Origin: Slackia heliotrinireducens DSM 20476
GTDB lineage: Bacteria; Actinomycetota; Coriobacteriia; Coriobacteriales; Eggerthellaceae
Assembly: GCF_000023885.1 (NCBI RefSeq)
Contig: NC_013165.1
Location: 2,790,001-2,854,000, forward strand
Length of the DNA stretch: 64,000 bases
Direction of reading: 5' to 3'
A program made the position numbers and the translations under genes. Numbering within the stretch: the first letter of the stretch is position 1; each line of letters begins with the position of its first letter. Below are positions 1 through 9,170 of the stretch, in pieces. The notes beneath the pieces are model-generated. The model worked only from the letters and a program-made list of their open reading frames with translations, was not told the origin of the DNA and searched no databases.

Positions 1-372
1 GTTCTCGCAGCCGATGGGACGGGAATGTGCGCCGGTGGCGAGGATGATGGACTTGGCGCAGTACTCACCCTTCTTGCCGATGACCTTCTTGACGTCGCCC
101 TGGAGCTCGACAGCGGTGACGGTGTCAGCGACACGGTTGCAGCCGAAGTGCTCGACCTGCTTGCTCATACGAGCGATCAGAGACGGGCCGGACTCTTCAG
201 TGTCAACAGCCTGTCCAGGATAGTTCTCGATTTCGCTGGTGGTAGCAATCTGGCCACCGTCCTGACCCTTTTCGATCAGGAGGGCGTTCATGCGGCTACG
301 GCCGGCATAGAGGCCTGCGGCCAAACCTGCGGGACCAGCACCCAAGATAATGACGTCGTATACGTTTTCCAT
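1..372 (-). CDS. trxB: Thioredoxin reductase, N-terminal part (cut by window edge)
   Basis: The first 124 codons of an FAD/NAD(P)H thioredoxin reductase, running off the left edge. The start ATG at 372 opens MENVYDVIILGAGPAGLAAG, a textbook GxGxxA/G FAD-binding dinucleotide fold, followed by the G-G-Q-I-A-T-T-S-E-I-E-N-Y-P-G stretch typical of TrxB. In glycine-reductase organisms TrxB with thioredoxin supplies electrons to the Grd complex, and trxB commonly sits in grd operons. It lies just downstream of grdB, 393 bp away, and has its own promoter. The catalytic CxxC lies outside the window. Identification is firm; linkage to Grd is from context. Confidence 0.95.
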   Translation of the reverse strand, partial: MENVYDVIILGAGPAGLAAGLYAGRSRMNALLIEKGQDGGQIATTSEIENYPGQAVDTEESGPSLIARMSKQVEHFGCNRVADTVTAVELQGDVKKVIGKKGEYCAKSIILATGAHSRPIGCEN

Positions 373-452
373 GCCTGTTTCGCTCCTCACATTAGGACCG
401 TTTTCGGTCATCCAGTCTTGCGATCTCCGAGTAGCTCGTTCGCAAGTTAACT

Positions 453-488
453 TATCGCGATTATAGTATTTTTTTATGGCAATATCAA
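453..488 (-). promoter_or_regulatory. trxB promoter with overlapping CGCGAT palindrome
   Basis: Reading the minus strand, a -35 TTGATA (483-488) and -10 TATAAT (460-465) are separated by exactly 17 bp. The -10 runs into a palindrome, TAATCGCGATAA, whose perfect core ATCGCGAT is at 454-461. The same palindrome occurs near five other operon starts in this window, so it is a candidate operator. Confidence 0.7.
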
Positions 489-702
489 TACTTAATAATC
501 AATTAGACGCAACTTTGTGATTTCTGAAGTCTTGTGTGGAGATTGCACACAATTGCCAATCGGAACACAGCCAATCACCGCCTTCTACGAGTGAATACTG
601 CACCTTTTTACACGTTTCATAGTAGCTGTTTTCCGACCAAAACACCATAGGCAATCGTAAAACCTAAACTCCAAGTCAATCAGAGCATGTGTCCCGTTAT
701 CG

Positions 703-745
703 TCCCACACCGGAGCATCAGCGTCAGCTGTGCCCCGGTGTGGGA
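703..745 (-). terminator. Hairpin after grdB
   Basis: Perfect 11-bp arms TCCCACACCGG (703-713) and CCGGTGTGGGA (735-745) lie 20 bp beyond the grdB stop. No clear T-run follows on the minus strand, so it may be an RNA-stabilising or factor-dependent terminator. Confidence 0.5.
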
Positions 746-765
746 CAAAGCTTGGAACAGGACGA

Positions 766-2079
766 TTAGTCCTTAAAAACCACCTGGCCGTCGACGGGCG
801 TCGCCAAGGCGTTCAGAGCCTTCTCGACGATCGAGCGGCGAAGCTTCTTCTCCTCATCGGCCGACAATGCAGGATTGCCGAGGGGATGCGGAATGGCAAC
901 CGCCGGGACAATGCGGTTTGCGCCAACCGTCATGGAGATCGGAGTGACCGTGCAGATGTGCACCACGGGCAGGCCGGCACGTTCAATTTCTTTAACCATC
1001 GTTGCACCGCAACGCGTGCAAGTGCCTCAAGTGCTGGTCAAGATAACGGCATCCACGCCTGATGCCACGAGCTTCTGCCCGATTTCGGCAGCAAAGGCCT
1101 TGGCCGACGCGACAGCGGTGCCGTTGCCGACCGTGGTGTAGAACTTGTTGTGAAGCTTGCCGATGCGGCCTTCACGCTCCATGTCGCGCAGAACGTCGAC
1201 AGGCAGAACGCGGTCTGCGTCGTCGTTGGCGTAGGTCGGGTCGTATCCGCCATGAGCGGTCTCGTAGGTGTCGCTGGTCAGATCGTCGACGCCGGTGATG
1301 TCGTATTCGCCGTAGTGGGACGCGCTGGAGCTCTCGATGAGGTCCGGGTTGCCCTTGGGCACGATACCGCCGGAAGTGACCAGGGCGATGGTGGCCTTGG
1401 AGAGGTCAACCACGGCCGGCTGAGGATCGACGCGGTCGAAGTTCGGCATCGGATACTCGGTGGTGTAGGGCTTGCCGGCCAGCTTTGCGAGCAGCATCTC
1501 GACAGCACGCTTCGAACCACGCTTCTTCTCGAAGAAGTTCACGCGGATACCCTGGGAAATGTACCCGTCTTCGCAGGATGCGCCGATCTGCTCATGGCGT
1601 GCAAGCTTGAGAGCGAGCGGAGCCATGGACTTGACGGCGGCACGCATGCCGGCGGCGCTGTTCTTGGTCGATGCGATGACGACCTTGTCCCTGTACATGT
1701 CAACGCCAGGGTTCTCAATGTACATGCCGGTCAGAGCCGGAATGCCGAGCTTCTCCTGAACTGCAGAGGCAACCGCGCCGCAAGCTACGCCGTAGCGGCC
1801 GGCGTTGAACGCGGGGCCTGCGATGAGCAGGTCGGGATGAACGCGGTCGACGAACTCCAGGACCTTCGCAAGCGTGTCGTCGATGTGCTCGTTGAAGTAG
1901 CCGTCGCCGCACACGATGGTGCCGACAATCTCAGCCTCTTCGCCGAACTGCTGCATGAACGCAAGACCCGGACCTTTGACCTCGCCCTCGAAGAACTCGA
2001 CGGGATGGTCGGCCTCTTCTTCGCCGCCGATCTGGGCGAAGAACTGGTTGATGTAATGTAGTACTTTGATTTTTTCCAT
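766..2079 (-). CDS. grdB: Glycine reductase component B gamma subunit, selenoprotein GrdB
   Basis: A 437-residue selenoprotein read through an in-frame TGA at 1027-1029 (Sec351). The residues around it read S-T-U-G-T-C-T-R-C-G-A-T, the UxxCT redox motif of GrdB/GrdF/GrdH. The frame continues after the TGA to TAA at 766, giving the usual family length (about 437). GrdB is the selenocysteine subunit of substrate-activating protein B in glycine reductase, which forms a carboxymethyl-selenoether on GrdA leading to acetyl phosphate. It starts 10 bp after grdE in the same operon. The upstream glycine riboswitch and grdX favour glycine specificity over sarcosine or betaine; that choice is inference. 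Confidence 0.93.
1002..1021 (-). promoter_or_regulatory. Putative bacterial SECIS hairpin in grdB
   Basis: Immediately 3' of the UGA codon the mRNA can fold TTGCAC / GTGCAA (plus coordinates 1002-1007 and 1016-1021) around an 8-nt loop. Bacterial SECIS elements bound by SelB lie in this position. The hairpin is near-identical in grdH. Confidence 0.5.
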
Positions 2080-2089
2080 GGTATGACTC

Positions 2090-3370
2090 CTAGCGGGCGC
2101 TCAGCATGTTGAAACCGGTCTCGTTGGTCGCGCCGGTGATGACCTGCAGCTCCACGACGAGCGAACCGTCTTCCTGCAACGTATCTGCGCTTGCGCCGGC
2201 AATCTTGTTGACGTAGTCAAGCGTGCCGATGACCTTGTCCATCGGGGGCAGCGTGATGACCTGGTTGGCGTTGCCGCCGGTGACCACGGCATCGGCTGCG
2301 GCGTCGGCGTCGGCCAGAGACTGGGACTTGCCGTCGCGGCCTGCGTACTCGTCGGTGATGATGACCGTCTTGACACCCTGCGCCTCGATCTTCTTGCAGT
2401 TCATGATCAGGTCGGTGTCGGGGTTGCCGAAGCCTTCCTGGGAAACGATTACGCCGTCGAGGCCGAGCATGCGGCACAGCTTCGCGGTCTGGTTGGAAGA
2501 ACGTTCCTTGTCAGCCAGGTAGACGTTCTCGTTGGTGATGATGTGCGCGACGAAGTTCAGCGTCTTGCCGTGCTCGGCGAACAGGTCCCTGACCACACCG
2601 TTGTTCAGATGGATGTAGGTGGGGTTCTTGTCGCAGGCGGACACGCAGTTGCCGGAAACGATTGCGCCGTCCATCGACTCGGTCGGATACAGAATCGTCG
2701 GCAGGATCCGCTTCGCGTCAACACCATATACATAGGTGTCATGCAGCAGGCCCTGACTCTGGAGCATCTGGACATATGCAACGCGCGGCAGGCCAGCGAA
2801 CTGGTTCATGCCCTCCACGAAGTCGGGGGTTTCGAACTCTTCGATCTCGTCCGGCTCGACATCGCGACCGAGCTCGCCGAGGGAGCAGGCGACGCGGAAT
2901 CCAGCCATGCGGACAGCACGCTCGTAGTCATGGGACTCGATGCCCTCAACAGGCGTGCAGACCATCACGAGGTTGAGCGTCTTGGAGAAGGGCGTGTAGT
3001 CGGCGCCGGGGCCGCTCATGTCGACGATGCCCTCCTGGAAGCCGACGATGGGGCCGGCAGTAACAAGGGCCATGCCGGAAAGCGCATGGGTCCTGCCGGA
3101 TCCGACCGTCTCGACGTCGGCGATCATGCCCGGGAAGATTCCGCCGGGGCCTTCGACCTTGACGCGAGGCTCGATGACGTCCTTGACCGGGGTGATGCGC
3201 ACCGACTCGCCGGGCTTGGCGATGTCGAAGCTCACCGTAGCGATCTTCTCGTCCTCAAGAACCATCTGCTCATATTCCTGAGCATTGACGTGCAGCACGC
3301 CGTTTTCCAGTTTCGTCTCATCCGAAAACACGATGTCTTGGATGTGAATCTTTCCTAACGTTAGTTTCAT
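2090..3370 (-). CDS. grdE: Glycine reductase component B proprotein GrdE
   Basis: A 426-aa homologue of GrdE, the proprotein cleaved into the alpha and beta subunits of protein B. The Asn241-Cys242 pair in the stretch V-S-G-N-C-V-S-A-C-D-K matches the known self-cleavage position of GrdE-type proproteins, where the cysteine becomes the carbonyl (pyruvoyl-type) cofactor that binds the substrate amino group. The start is ATG at 3370 after AGAGGA. It is followed by grdB after 10 bp and preceded by grdX after 35 bp. It is 30-40% similar by eye to the second copy at 24680-26008, which lacks the Asn-Cys pair. Confidence 0.93.
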   Translation of the reverse strand: MKLTLGKIHIQDIVFSDETKLENGVLHVNAQEYEQMVLEDEKIATVSFDIAKPGESVRITPVKDVIEPRVKVEGPGGIFPGMIADVETVGSGRTHALSGMALVTAGPIVGFQEGIVDMSGPGADYTPFSKTLNLVMVCTPVEGIESHDYERAVRMAGFRVACSLGELGRDVEPDEIEEFETPDFVEGMNQFAGLPRVAYVQMLQSQGLLHDTYVYGVDAKRILPTILYPTESMDGAIVSGNCVSACDKNPTYIHLNNGVVRDLFAEHGKTLNFVAHIITNENVYLADKERSSNQTAKLCRMLGLDGVIVSQEGFGNPDTDLIMNCKKIEAQGVKTVIITDEYAGRDGKSQSLADADAAADAVVTGGNANQVITLPPMDKVIGTLDYVNKIAGASADTLQEDGSLVVELQVITGATNETGFNMLSAR

Positions 3371-3405
3371 TGATTTCCTCTTTCGAAAAATCGTTACGCT
3401 TCCCG

Positions 3406-3783
3406 CTACGCTTGTGCGGAGCCCATTGCCCCGCTGATGAGCGAGAGATCGACTACTTGCAAATCACGAAGGGTTTGTTCGTTGTAGGCCTGCGACTTGT
3501 CCGTGAACTTGTCGCAAGCCGCAATGGCGCTGGAGATAAGACGCACCGAGGCGGAATCCATGGTCTCTGCAGCCTCGTTAGCCAGTAGCATCGATTTGTA
3601 GGGTGTCTCCCCCGGCTTTACGCTGCCCGAAAGCGGATGCGTAAGCAGCTGGTGGCCCCCCTCGATGTAACGGGCCGCTTCTTCCAAAATCTGTTTGAAA
3701 CCAACAGCTTTAAAAACCACCTTGGTTCCAGGAGCAACCTCCTCCTGTACCATTGGATTGTTTGTTAACACGAAGTACTTCAC
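3406..3783 (-). CDS. grdX: GrdX family protein
   Basis: A 125-residue protein containing the stretch L-L-T-H-P-L-S-G-S-V-K-P-G-E-T-P-Y-K-S, which is highly characteristic of GrdX, a small protein of unknown biochemical role found in glycine reductase operons. A GTG start at 3783 preceded by GGGAGG is preferred over upstream ATGs, because homologues begin at K-Y-F-V-L-T-N-N-P. It lies between the transporter and grdE in one transcription unit. Its presence supports assignment of this operon to glycine reduction. Confidence 0.88.
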   Translation of the reverse strand: MKYFVLTNNPMVQEEVAPGTKVVFKAVGFKQILEEAARYIEGGHQLLTHPLSGSVKPGETPYKSMLLANEAAETMDSASVRLISSAIAACDKFTDKSQAYNEQTLRDLQVVDLSLISGAMGSAQA

Positions 3784-4005
3784 AAAACCTCCCTTCGCCA
3801 TGTATCCTGTCAATCGATAGCGTTTTAATGGACCGAATATCTGAATTGCGAGTTCGAAACGGTCCTTAAAGCGTCGTTCGGGACTCCTGTGCACCTTGCC
3901 TCAGGCTCTTCGGGCTTCGTGCAGCTTCGGAAACGATAGGGCCGAGAACCGTTTCCTTTTGCAATGCGCAGGAGCCCTTTACCTTTGACGAGATGTCTGT
4001 CCTCA

Positions 4006-5151
4006 TTACTTTGCTTCACTTCCCTCTGCGGCAGGAGCGTCCTCACGCGTCTGGCCGGTGGCAAACATCTGAATGCCGCGGACCAGAATGATGAAGAACA
4101 GGATGCCTCCGATGTAGCCGCAATAGCCGTAAATCATGTTCACCAGACCCTGGTACGGAACGAACACCGCAGTGACCAGAGCGATGGCGGCACCGGCGAT
4201 CACGATGATGCGATAGCGGTTGCTGCCTTCGTTCGAGACCGTGGTGACGGCGTTGTACAGCAAGGGGCATGCGCTCGTGAAGATGGCCGCATAGATGATC
4301 ACGGCGAAAATGGACGCGAGCGGGGCCCAAATCTGATTCGCAAGAACCAGGTTGGGGATGCCCAGGGATGCCGTAAGGTCGATTTCGGAAGCCAGTGCGC
4401 AAGCGCCGACGACGCAAGCGATCGTGTAGATCATCGAGCCGATGACGTTGCCGATGATGAGCTCTTTGAAATCGCCCTTCTCGCGGCTTTCGCGACCGAG
4501 GTTAGCCATGAACGTGACGAACCACAGGATCATGAAGCCGCCGTAAGACAGACCGGCCATGAACCAGTTGCCGCCGACCTTCTCCATAACGTCGCTGTAG
4601 GTTCCCGCTTCGACGGCAGCAATGCCGGAGCCGATGCTGTCGAAGTGGGTCGCGATGGTGATGATGGCGATGCCGAGCACGAGTACGATGATGACAGGGG
4701 CAACCTTCGAAATGACGTTGACGATGCCACGCAAACCCATGATGGCGACAAGCACCGCAAGCACGGCCATGACGCATGAACCGACGATTACGGGCACGCC
4801 GTACTGCTCGTACAGAGTTGTGCCTGCACCCGAAATCATGATGATGAACGACAGGTAGCAGAACACGCCGGTGAACCAGTTGAACACTTTACCAAGGTGC
4901 TTTCCACAGAACACGTCGAAGATCTCTGTGCCCTGGGACAGGTTGAGCTGCCTTCCTCTGGCAGCGCACTGATAGTTTACGAAGATGAAAATGAAAGCGA
5001 ACATCGCGGCCACCAGAATCATCTGCCAGCCGTACGCCACGAAGTACTGCAGCAACTCCTGACCGGACGAGAAGCCCGCTCCGATTGCCAGCGCACACGT
5101 TGCGCCGATGTACGTGCATACGAGTCCTATGCTGTTCTTCTTGTCCTGCAT
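4006..5151 (-). CDS. YkvI-family membrane transporter, probable glycine uptake
   Basis: A 381-aa integral membrane protein with about ten hydrophobic segments. The opening G-A-G-F-S-S-G-Q-E-L-L-Q-Y-F is typical of the YkvI branch of the APC transporter superfamily. It is the first gene of the grd operon and is preceded by a glycine riboswitch. The substrate is therefore most likely glycine or a glycine derivative; this rests on context, not on the family, whose substrates are largely uncharacterised. ATG at 5151 follows AAGGGG. A 222-bp gap separates it from grdX; it contains no other gene I can support. Confidence 0.8.
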   Translation of the reverse strand: MQDKKNSIGLVCTYIGATCALAIGAGFSSGQELLQYFVAYGWQMILVAAMFAFIFIFVNYQCAARGRQLNLSQGTEIFDVFCGKHLGKVFNWFTGVFCYLSFIIMISGAGTTLYEQYGVPVIVGSCVMAVLAVLVAIMGLRGIVNVISKVAPVIIVLVLGIAIITIATHFDSIGSGIAAVEAGTYSDVMEKVGGNWFMAGLSYGGFMILWFVTFMANLGRESREKGDFKELIIGNVIGSMIYTIACVVGACALASEIDLTASLGIPNLVLANQIWAPLASIFAVIIYAAIFTSACPLLYNAVTTVSNEGSNRYRIIVIAGAAIALVTAVFVPYQGLVNMIYGYCGYIGGILFFIILVRGIQMFATGQTREDAPAAEGSEAK

Positions 5152-5402
5152 AGATACCCCTTCCAGATTAGAACTTCAAAACATATAAGTGAGACCCCAA
5201 ACGGTGCCGTCCTGGAAGCGACAGCGCGTTTCCCGAGGCCAGAGACGTGAATCTCATCGATGCGCTTCTCCTATAAACCACCTCCCTTCAAGCCGAGGTC
5301 CTGTTTTAGACAAAAAGGTCCCAGACCCCTATCGGGGTTCGGCTGCCTTCTGTTTTCCCGTTGTTTAGCGAGCGCTTAACCTGCGCATGCCGAATCGAAA
5401 AC

Positions 5403-5448
5403 AAAAAAAAGGGATGCAGCAGGACTCCTCCGCCCTACGGCATCCCTT
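5403..5448 (-). terminator. Riboswitch expression-platform terminator
   Basis: On the minus strand, AAGGGATGC ... GCATCCCTT folds into a strong hairpin (arms 5411-5417 and 5440-5446 plus flanking pairs) followed by eight T residues. It lies just 3' of the glycine aptamer and about 250 bp before the transporter start. It is a classical intrinsic terminator that ligand binding would have to prevent. Confidence 0.85.
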
Positions 5449-5478
5449 CTGTCTTCTACGAATCCAGAATCTTTAGTT

Positions 5479-5570
5479 GAGTCCAGTCCTTTTGCTTGAA
5501 AGTTTCACGCCTTGCTTGCCACTCCAAAGCGCTTGCCTCTTCAGCGGTCGTTACCGACTCTCTCTTGGAC
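5479..5570 (-). ncRNA. Glycine riboswitch aptamer
   Basis: On the minus strand the RNA reads AGAGAGAGUC, then CGCUGAAGAGGCAAGCGC, then GAAACUUUCAAGCAAAAGGAC followed by UGGACUC. These match the conserved blocks of the glycine aptamer (a GAGAG-type P1 strand, xCCGAAGGGGCAA, CUxUCAGGCAAAAGGAC). I see a single aptamer rather than the tandem form. It is followed by an intrinsic terminator, so the arrangement fits glycine-induced readthrough into the transporter-grdX-grdE-grdB operon. A covariance-model scan would settle the exact boundaries. Confidence 0.82.
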
Positions 5571-5591
5571 ACAACTCTTAATGTGGGGATT

Positions 5592-5656
5592 ACTATACAT
5601 AATATGAATTCAAAATATCAATAGTTATCCGCAAGTTTATTTTATAATCGCGGTAA
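5592..5656 (-). promoter_or_regulatory. Promoter of the riboswitch/grd operon and upstream CGCGGT palindrome
   Basis: The minus strand has -35 TTGATA (5616-5621) and -10 TATAGT (5592-5597) with 18-bp spacing. It starts transcription just ahead of the glycine aptamer. The palindrome variant TAATCGCGGTAA (5645-5656) lies about 65 bp upstream of the predicted start, a position more typical of an activator than of a blocking repressor. Confidence 0.6.
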
Positions 5657-5761
5657 TTAAATATTGGCATCATATTCGCCGTTCGGCTTCGGCATAAGCC
5701 GAGACGAAAAACCCTGCGCTCGGCGCTGAAAACCTATCGCCCAAACCGATTTGCGGGCGAA

Positions 5762-6226
5762 TCAGCCGCGCAGCGTGGCGATGAGCCGCTTGGGATTCAA
5801 AAGCAGGTCAAATGCGTCCGCCGCCCGGCTCACAACCACATCTGCGCAGTTCAGCGAGACAACGCTTGCGCCTTCGTGCTCCATAATGGCGATGGCGAGG
5901 TCGGCCTCCTGAAACATAAGCCTGTCGTTGAAGCCGTTGCCAAGACAACACACGCCCCCAGGCAGCGATGCCGCCACCTGCTGCTTGCTCAGAGCCGCGT
6001 GATCGGACGGGAACACGTCCACCTGCACGTCGAAGGGAGCGCACTGCTCACGCACGGTGCCGAAGGTGTCCGCGGTAAGCACATGCACCTCCACCAGTTG
6101 CGCCAGGCGCTCCAACCGAGGCGCCAGCTCGGGGATGAGCATGCCGTCCACGGCGATGGTTCCGTTGTAGTCGCAAATCACGTACTCTATGTCCACTGTG
6201 GCCCAGCCTGGAATGTCGATTCTCAT
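5762..6226 (-). CDS. Small HAD-family phosphatase-like protein
   Basis: A 154-aa protein with the HAD motif I D-Y-N-G-T near residue 19 and motif IV G-N-G-F-N-D-R near residue 96. It resembles the soluble, P-type-ATPase-like HAD group (DxxGT with no cap and no membrane segments). The second acidic residue usual for phosphatases is Asn here, as in the P-type ATPase-like members. ATG at 6226 follows GAGGGG. It is separated from fdhA by a terminator hairpin. The substrate is unknown. Confidence 0.75.
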   Translation of the reverse strand: MRIDIPGWATVDIEYVICDYNGTIAVDGMLIPELAPRLERLAQLVEVHVLTADTFGTVREQCAPFDVQVDVFPSDHAALSKQQVAASLPGGVCCLGNGFNDRLMFQEADLAIAIMEHEGASVVSLNCADVVVSRAADAFDLLLNPKRLIATLRG

Positions 6227-6352
6227 GATGTCCCCTCTTCCGTCGCCAGGCCATCATACAGCATGGGACGGATGCTTCGGGAACACGCTTCCCAGAAGGG
6301 TGCCGTTACGGGACGGTGCGGAACGATTCCGCTCCCCTTGCGGCATAAACGA

Positions 6353-6388
6353 CAACGGGGATTCCAGCATGTGCCGAAACCCCCGTTG
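6353..6388 (-). terminator. Terminator after fdhA
   Basis: Inverted repeat CAACGGGG (6353-6360) / CCCCGTTG (6381-6388), about 45 bp downstream of the fdhA stop. The T-run is weak. Confidence 0.55.
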
Positions 6389-6434
6389 CACCTATTTCAA
6401 GCGTAGCCAGCACGCGCTTGCCGTCGAGTCGGCC

Positions 6435-9170
6435 TTACGCCTTCGCGACGCGAATGGCGCAGACCTTGAACTCAGGCGCCTTGGCGATGTTGTCAAGCGC
6501 GGCATTGGTGAGCCAGTTGCTGTTGCCGTCCTGGAAGTGGAACGGCATCCAGGTTTCGCCCGGATTCGTCTTGTCGGACACGCGGGCCGTGGACTCGATG
6601 GCCGCACGACGCGACTCCACCTTGACGCGATCGCCGTCAGCAATGCCGAGCTGTTCGGCATCGGCCGTGTTGATTTCGATGAACGAGCTGTTGGCGATCT
6701 CGTTGAGCCCTTCGGTGCGGGCCGTCATGGCGCAGGCGTTGTAGTGATACAGGATGCGGCCCGTCGTGAGCATGAGCGGATACTCCTTGTCCGGCAGCTC
6801 CACGCTGGGCCGGTACTCGGCCGTAGAATACGTGCCGAGGCCCTTGGCGAACTTGCCCACATGCATGATGGGCGTGCCAGGATGCTCAGGCGTCGGGCAG
6901 GGCCACTGCAGGCCGCGACCGTCGACCTCCGCGCTGTCCAGGCGAGCATGGGTGATGCCGCCGAAGCTCGGGGTGAGCGACGATATCTCGTCCATGATCT
7001 CGGATGCGGTCAGATGCGGCTGGTCGTATTCCATGCGCTGCATGATCTCCGTGAAGATCCAGGTATCAAGCTGCGGGCCGGCGGGTCCGTTCACGGCCTT
7101 GCGCACGCGCTGCACGCGGCGCTCGGTGTTGCTGAACGTGCCTTCCTTTTCCGCAAAGCTGCGGCCAGGCAGAATGACGTCGGCCAGCTTGGCAGTCTCG
7201 GTCATGAACAGTTCCTGAACCACGAAGAAGTCCAGGCTGGTCAGAGCCTTGATCACGTGGTTCGTGTCGGGATCGGTACGAACTGGGTCCTCGCCGAACA
7301 GGTACAGACCTTTGATGCGGCCCTCGATGGCGGCCGGGAACACCTCTGTGGCCTTCGTACCCTCGTTGGGATTGAGGAAGGTTCCCCACGCCTTTTCGAA
7401 CTTCTCGACCACGGCTGGGTCTGCGACCTTCTGGTAGCCCGTGAAGGTATTGGGCTGAGCACCCATGTCGCAGGCGCCCTGCACGTTGTTCTGACCGCGG
7501 ATGGGGTTCACGCCGCAGCCGGGTTTGCCCAGCTTGCCGTTGACCATCGCGATGTTGGACAGGCTCATGACGCCTTCGGTGCCGGTGGAATGCTCCGTAA
7601 CACCCAGACAGTACATGATGGGAGCGGCGTCGGCGCTGCCGTACAGCTTGGCGGCTGCAATCAGGTCGCGCACGTCGATATGGCAGATTTCCGCGACACG
7701 CTCAGGCGTGTAGCTCTCGACCATCTTCGCCAGCTCCTCGAAGCCGCTGGTGCGGCTGGCCACGTACTCTTCGTCGACCAGACCTTCCTTGATCAGGATA
7801 TGCACCACGCCGTTCGCGAAGGCGACGTTGGTGCCGGGGCGCAGCTTCAGGTGGATATCGGCGTACTTGGCCAAACCGATGTCGCGGGGGTCGACCAAGA
7901 TGAGTTTCGTGCCGTTCTCAACGGCCTTGCGTACCTGCATGCCGAGCACAGGATGCGCTTCTTCGGGGTTGCTGCCAACCAACATGATGACGTCGGAGGC
8001 TTGCGTAATATCTTCAATGGTGTTCGTCATCGCACCAGAACCGAGAGTCATCGCCAGACCGGCGACCGTCGGAGCGTGTCAAACACGTGCGCAGTTGTCA
8101 ACGCTGTTCGTTTTGAACACCGTGCGGGCCATCTTCATGAGCATGTACACGTCCTCGTTGGTGGAACGGGAACATGCGAAGGCCGCCAGCGCGTCACCTC
8201 CAAACTCATCTCGGAGCTCCGTGAATTTGCTTGCCACCAGATTCAGAGCGTCATCCCAGCTGGCAGGCTCAAATTCGCCGGTCAGCTTGTTCTTGACCAG
8301 CGGCGTGGTGATGCGGTCGGGCGAGTGGACGAAGTCGAAGCTCCCCGAACGGCCCTTGACGCACAGCATGGCGCGGTTGGAAGGACCGGGCGCCGCCTCG
8401 GCATCAACGATGACGCCGTCCTTAACCACCAGGTCAAGCTGGCAGCCCACAGCGCAATGCGGGCACGTGGTGCGGGTCTTGGTGACCTCCCACTCGCGGT
8501 ACTGCTTGCGGCGCTTCAGGGTAAGGGCGCCCGTCGGGCACGCCTGGGCGCAGTTGCCGCAGCTCTCGCAGGTGGTCGCCTTCCAATCAGGTCCGAAGGG
8601 AGCCAGAATCTTCGTGCGAAGGCCCTTCTTGCCCGTCTGCAGCGTATGGTTGTGGGCCTGGTTGTTGCAGGCGCCCACGCAACGCTGGCACTGGATGCAC
8701 AGGTTGGGATCGAACGACAAGAACGGGTTCGAATCCAGAATGGGCTTGCGGGCCTTGGGCTTCTCGGGAGCGAAGGCGGATTCGGTCACGCCCAGCTCGC
8801 GGCAGATGTTCTGCAGCTCGCAGACACCGTTCTTGGCGCAGCTGAAGCAGTAGTTGGTCGAATCGAGGCCGTGCTCGGCAAGCACCAGTTGGAGCATCAT
8901 TTTACGGTAGGACTGGACGCGCTCGGTGGAGGTGCGCACCTCCATACCTTCGGCCACCGGCGTCTTGCACGCGGCGACCAGGTTGTCCTGCCCTTCGACT
9001 TCGACACTGCAGACGCGACACATGCCGATGTCGGAGACGTCCTTCATGAAGCACAACGTCGGGATGCGGATGCCGGCCTTCTTGGCGGCTGCCAGGATGG
9101 TGAAATCCTCAGGTACCGAAAGCTGGATGCCATCGATGGTAACGTTGACGTTCATCTTCTTGTTAGACAT
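6435..9170 (-). CDS. fdhA: Formate dehydrogenase catalytic subunit, selenoprotein (Mo/W, NAD(P)-type)
   Basis: A 911-residue selenoprotein read through TGA at 8079-8081 (Sec364) in the context N-C-A-R-V-U-H-A-P-T-V-A-G-L, diagnostic for FdhA/FdhF. The N-terminus carries a [2Fe-2S] domain (Cys40, 51, 54, 68), then a cysteine cluster C-F-S-C-A-K-N-G-V-C, two ferredoxin-type 4Fe-4S motifs (CIQCQRC, CESCGNC), and the molybdopterin oxidoreductase domain opening T-C-P-H-C-A-V-G-C. This architecture belongs to cytoplasmic NAD(P)-linked formate dehydrogenases. ATG at 9170 overlaps the previous gene's stop by 8 bp. The enzyme probably interconverts formate and CO2. Confidence 0.93.
8050..8066 (-). promoter_or_regulatory. 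Putative SECIS hairpin in fdhA
   Basis: Downstream of the UGA the mRNA folds GUCGCC-GGUCU-GGCGAU (plus coordinates 8050-8066). The apical GGUCU matches the loop of the E. coli fdhF SECIS element. Confidence 0.6.

Noticed and set aside
1027-1029. In-frame TGA codons in grdB, grdH (23601), fdhA (8079) and selD (19685) as nonsense mutations or frameshifts
   Set aside because: Each lies at the exact selenocysteine position of its family, the downstream frame is conserved, and complete Sec machinery is present.
3800-4000. Second glycine aptamer between the transporter and grdX
   Set aside because: A C-G-A-A-G...G-G-C-A-A-G-G stretch is reminiscent, but the GAGAG strand and the CAAAAGGAC block are absent.
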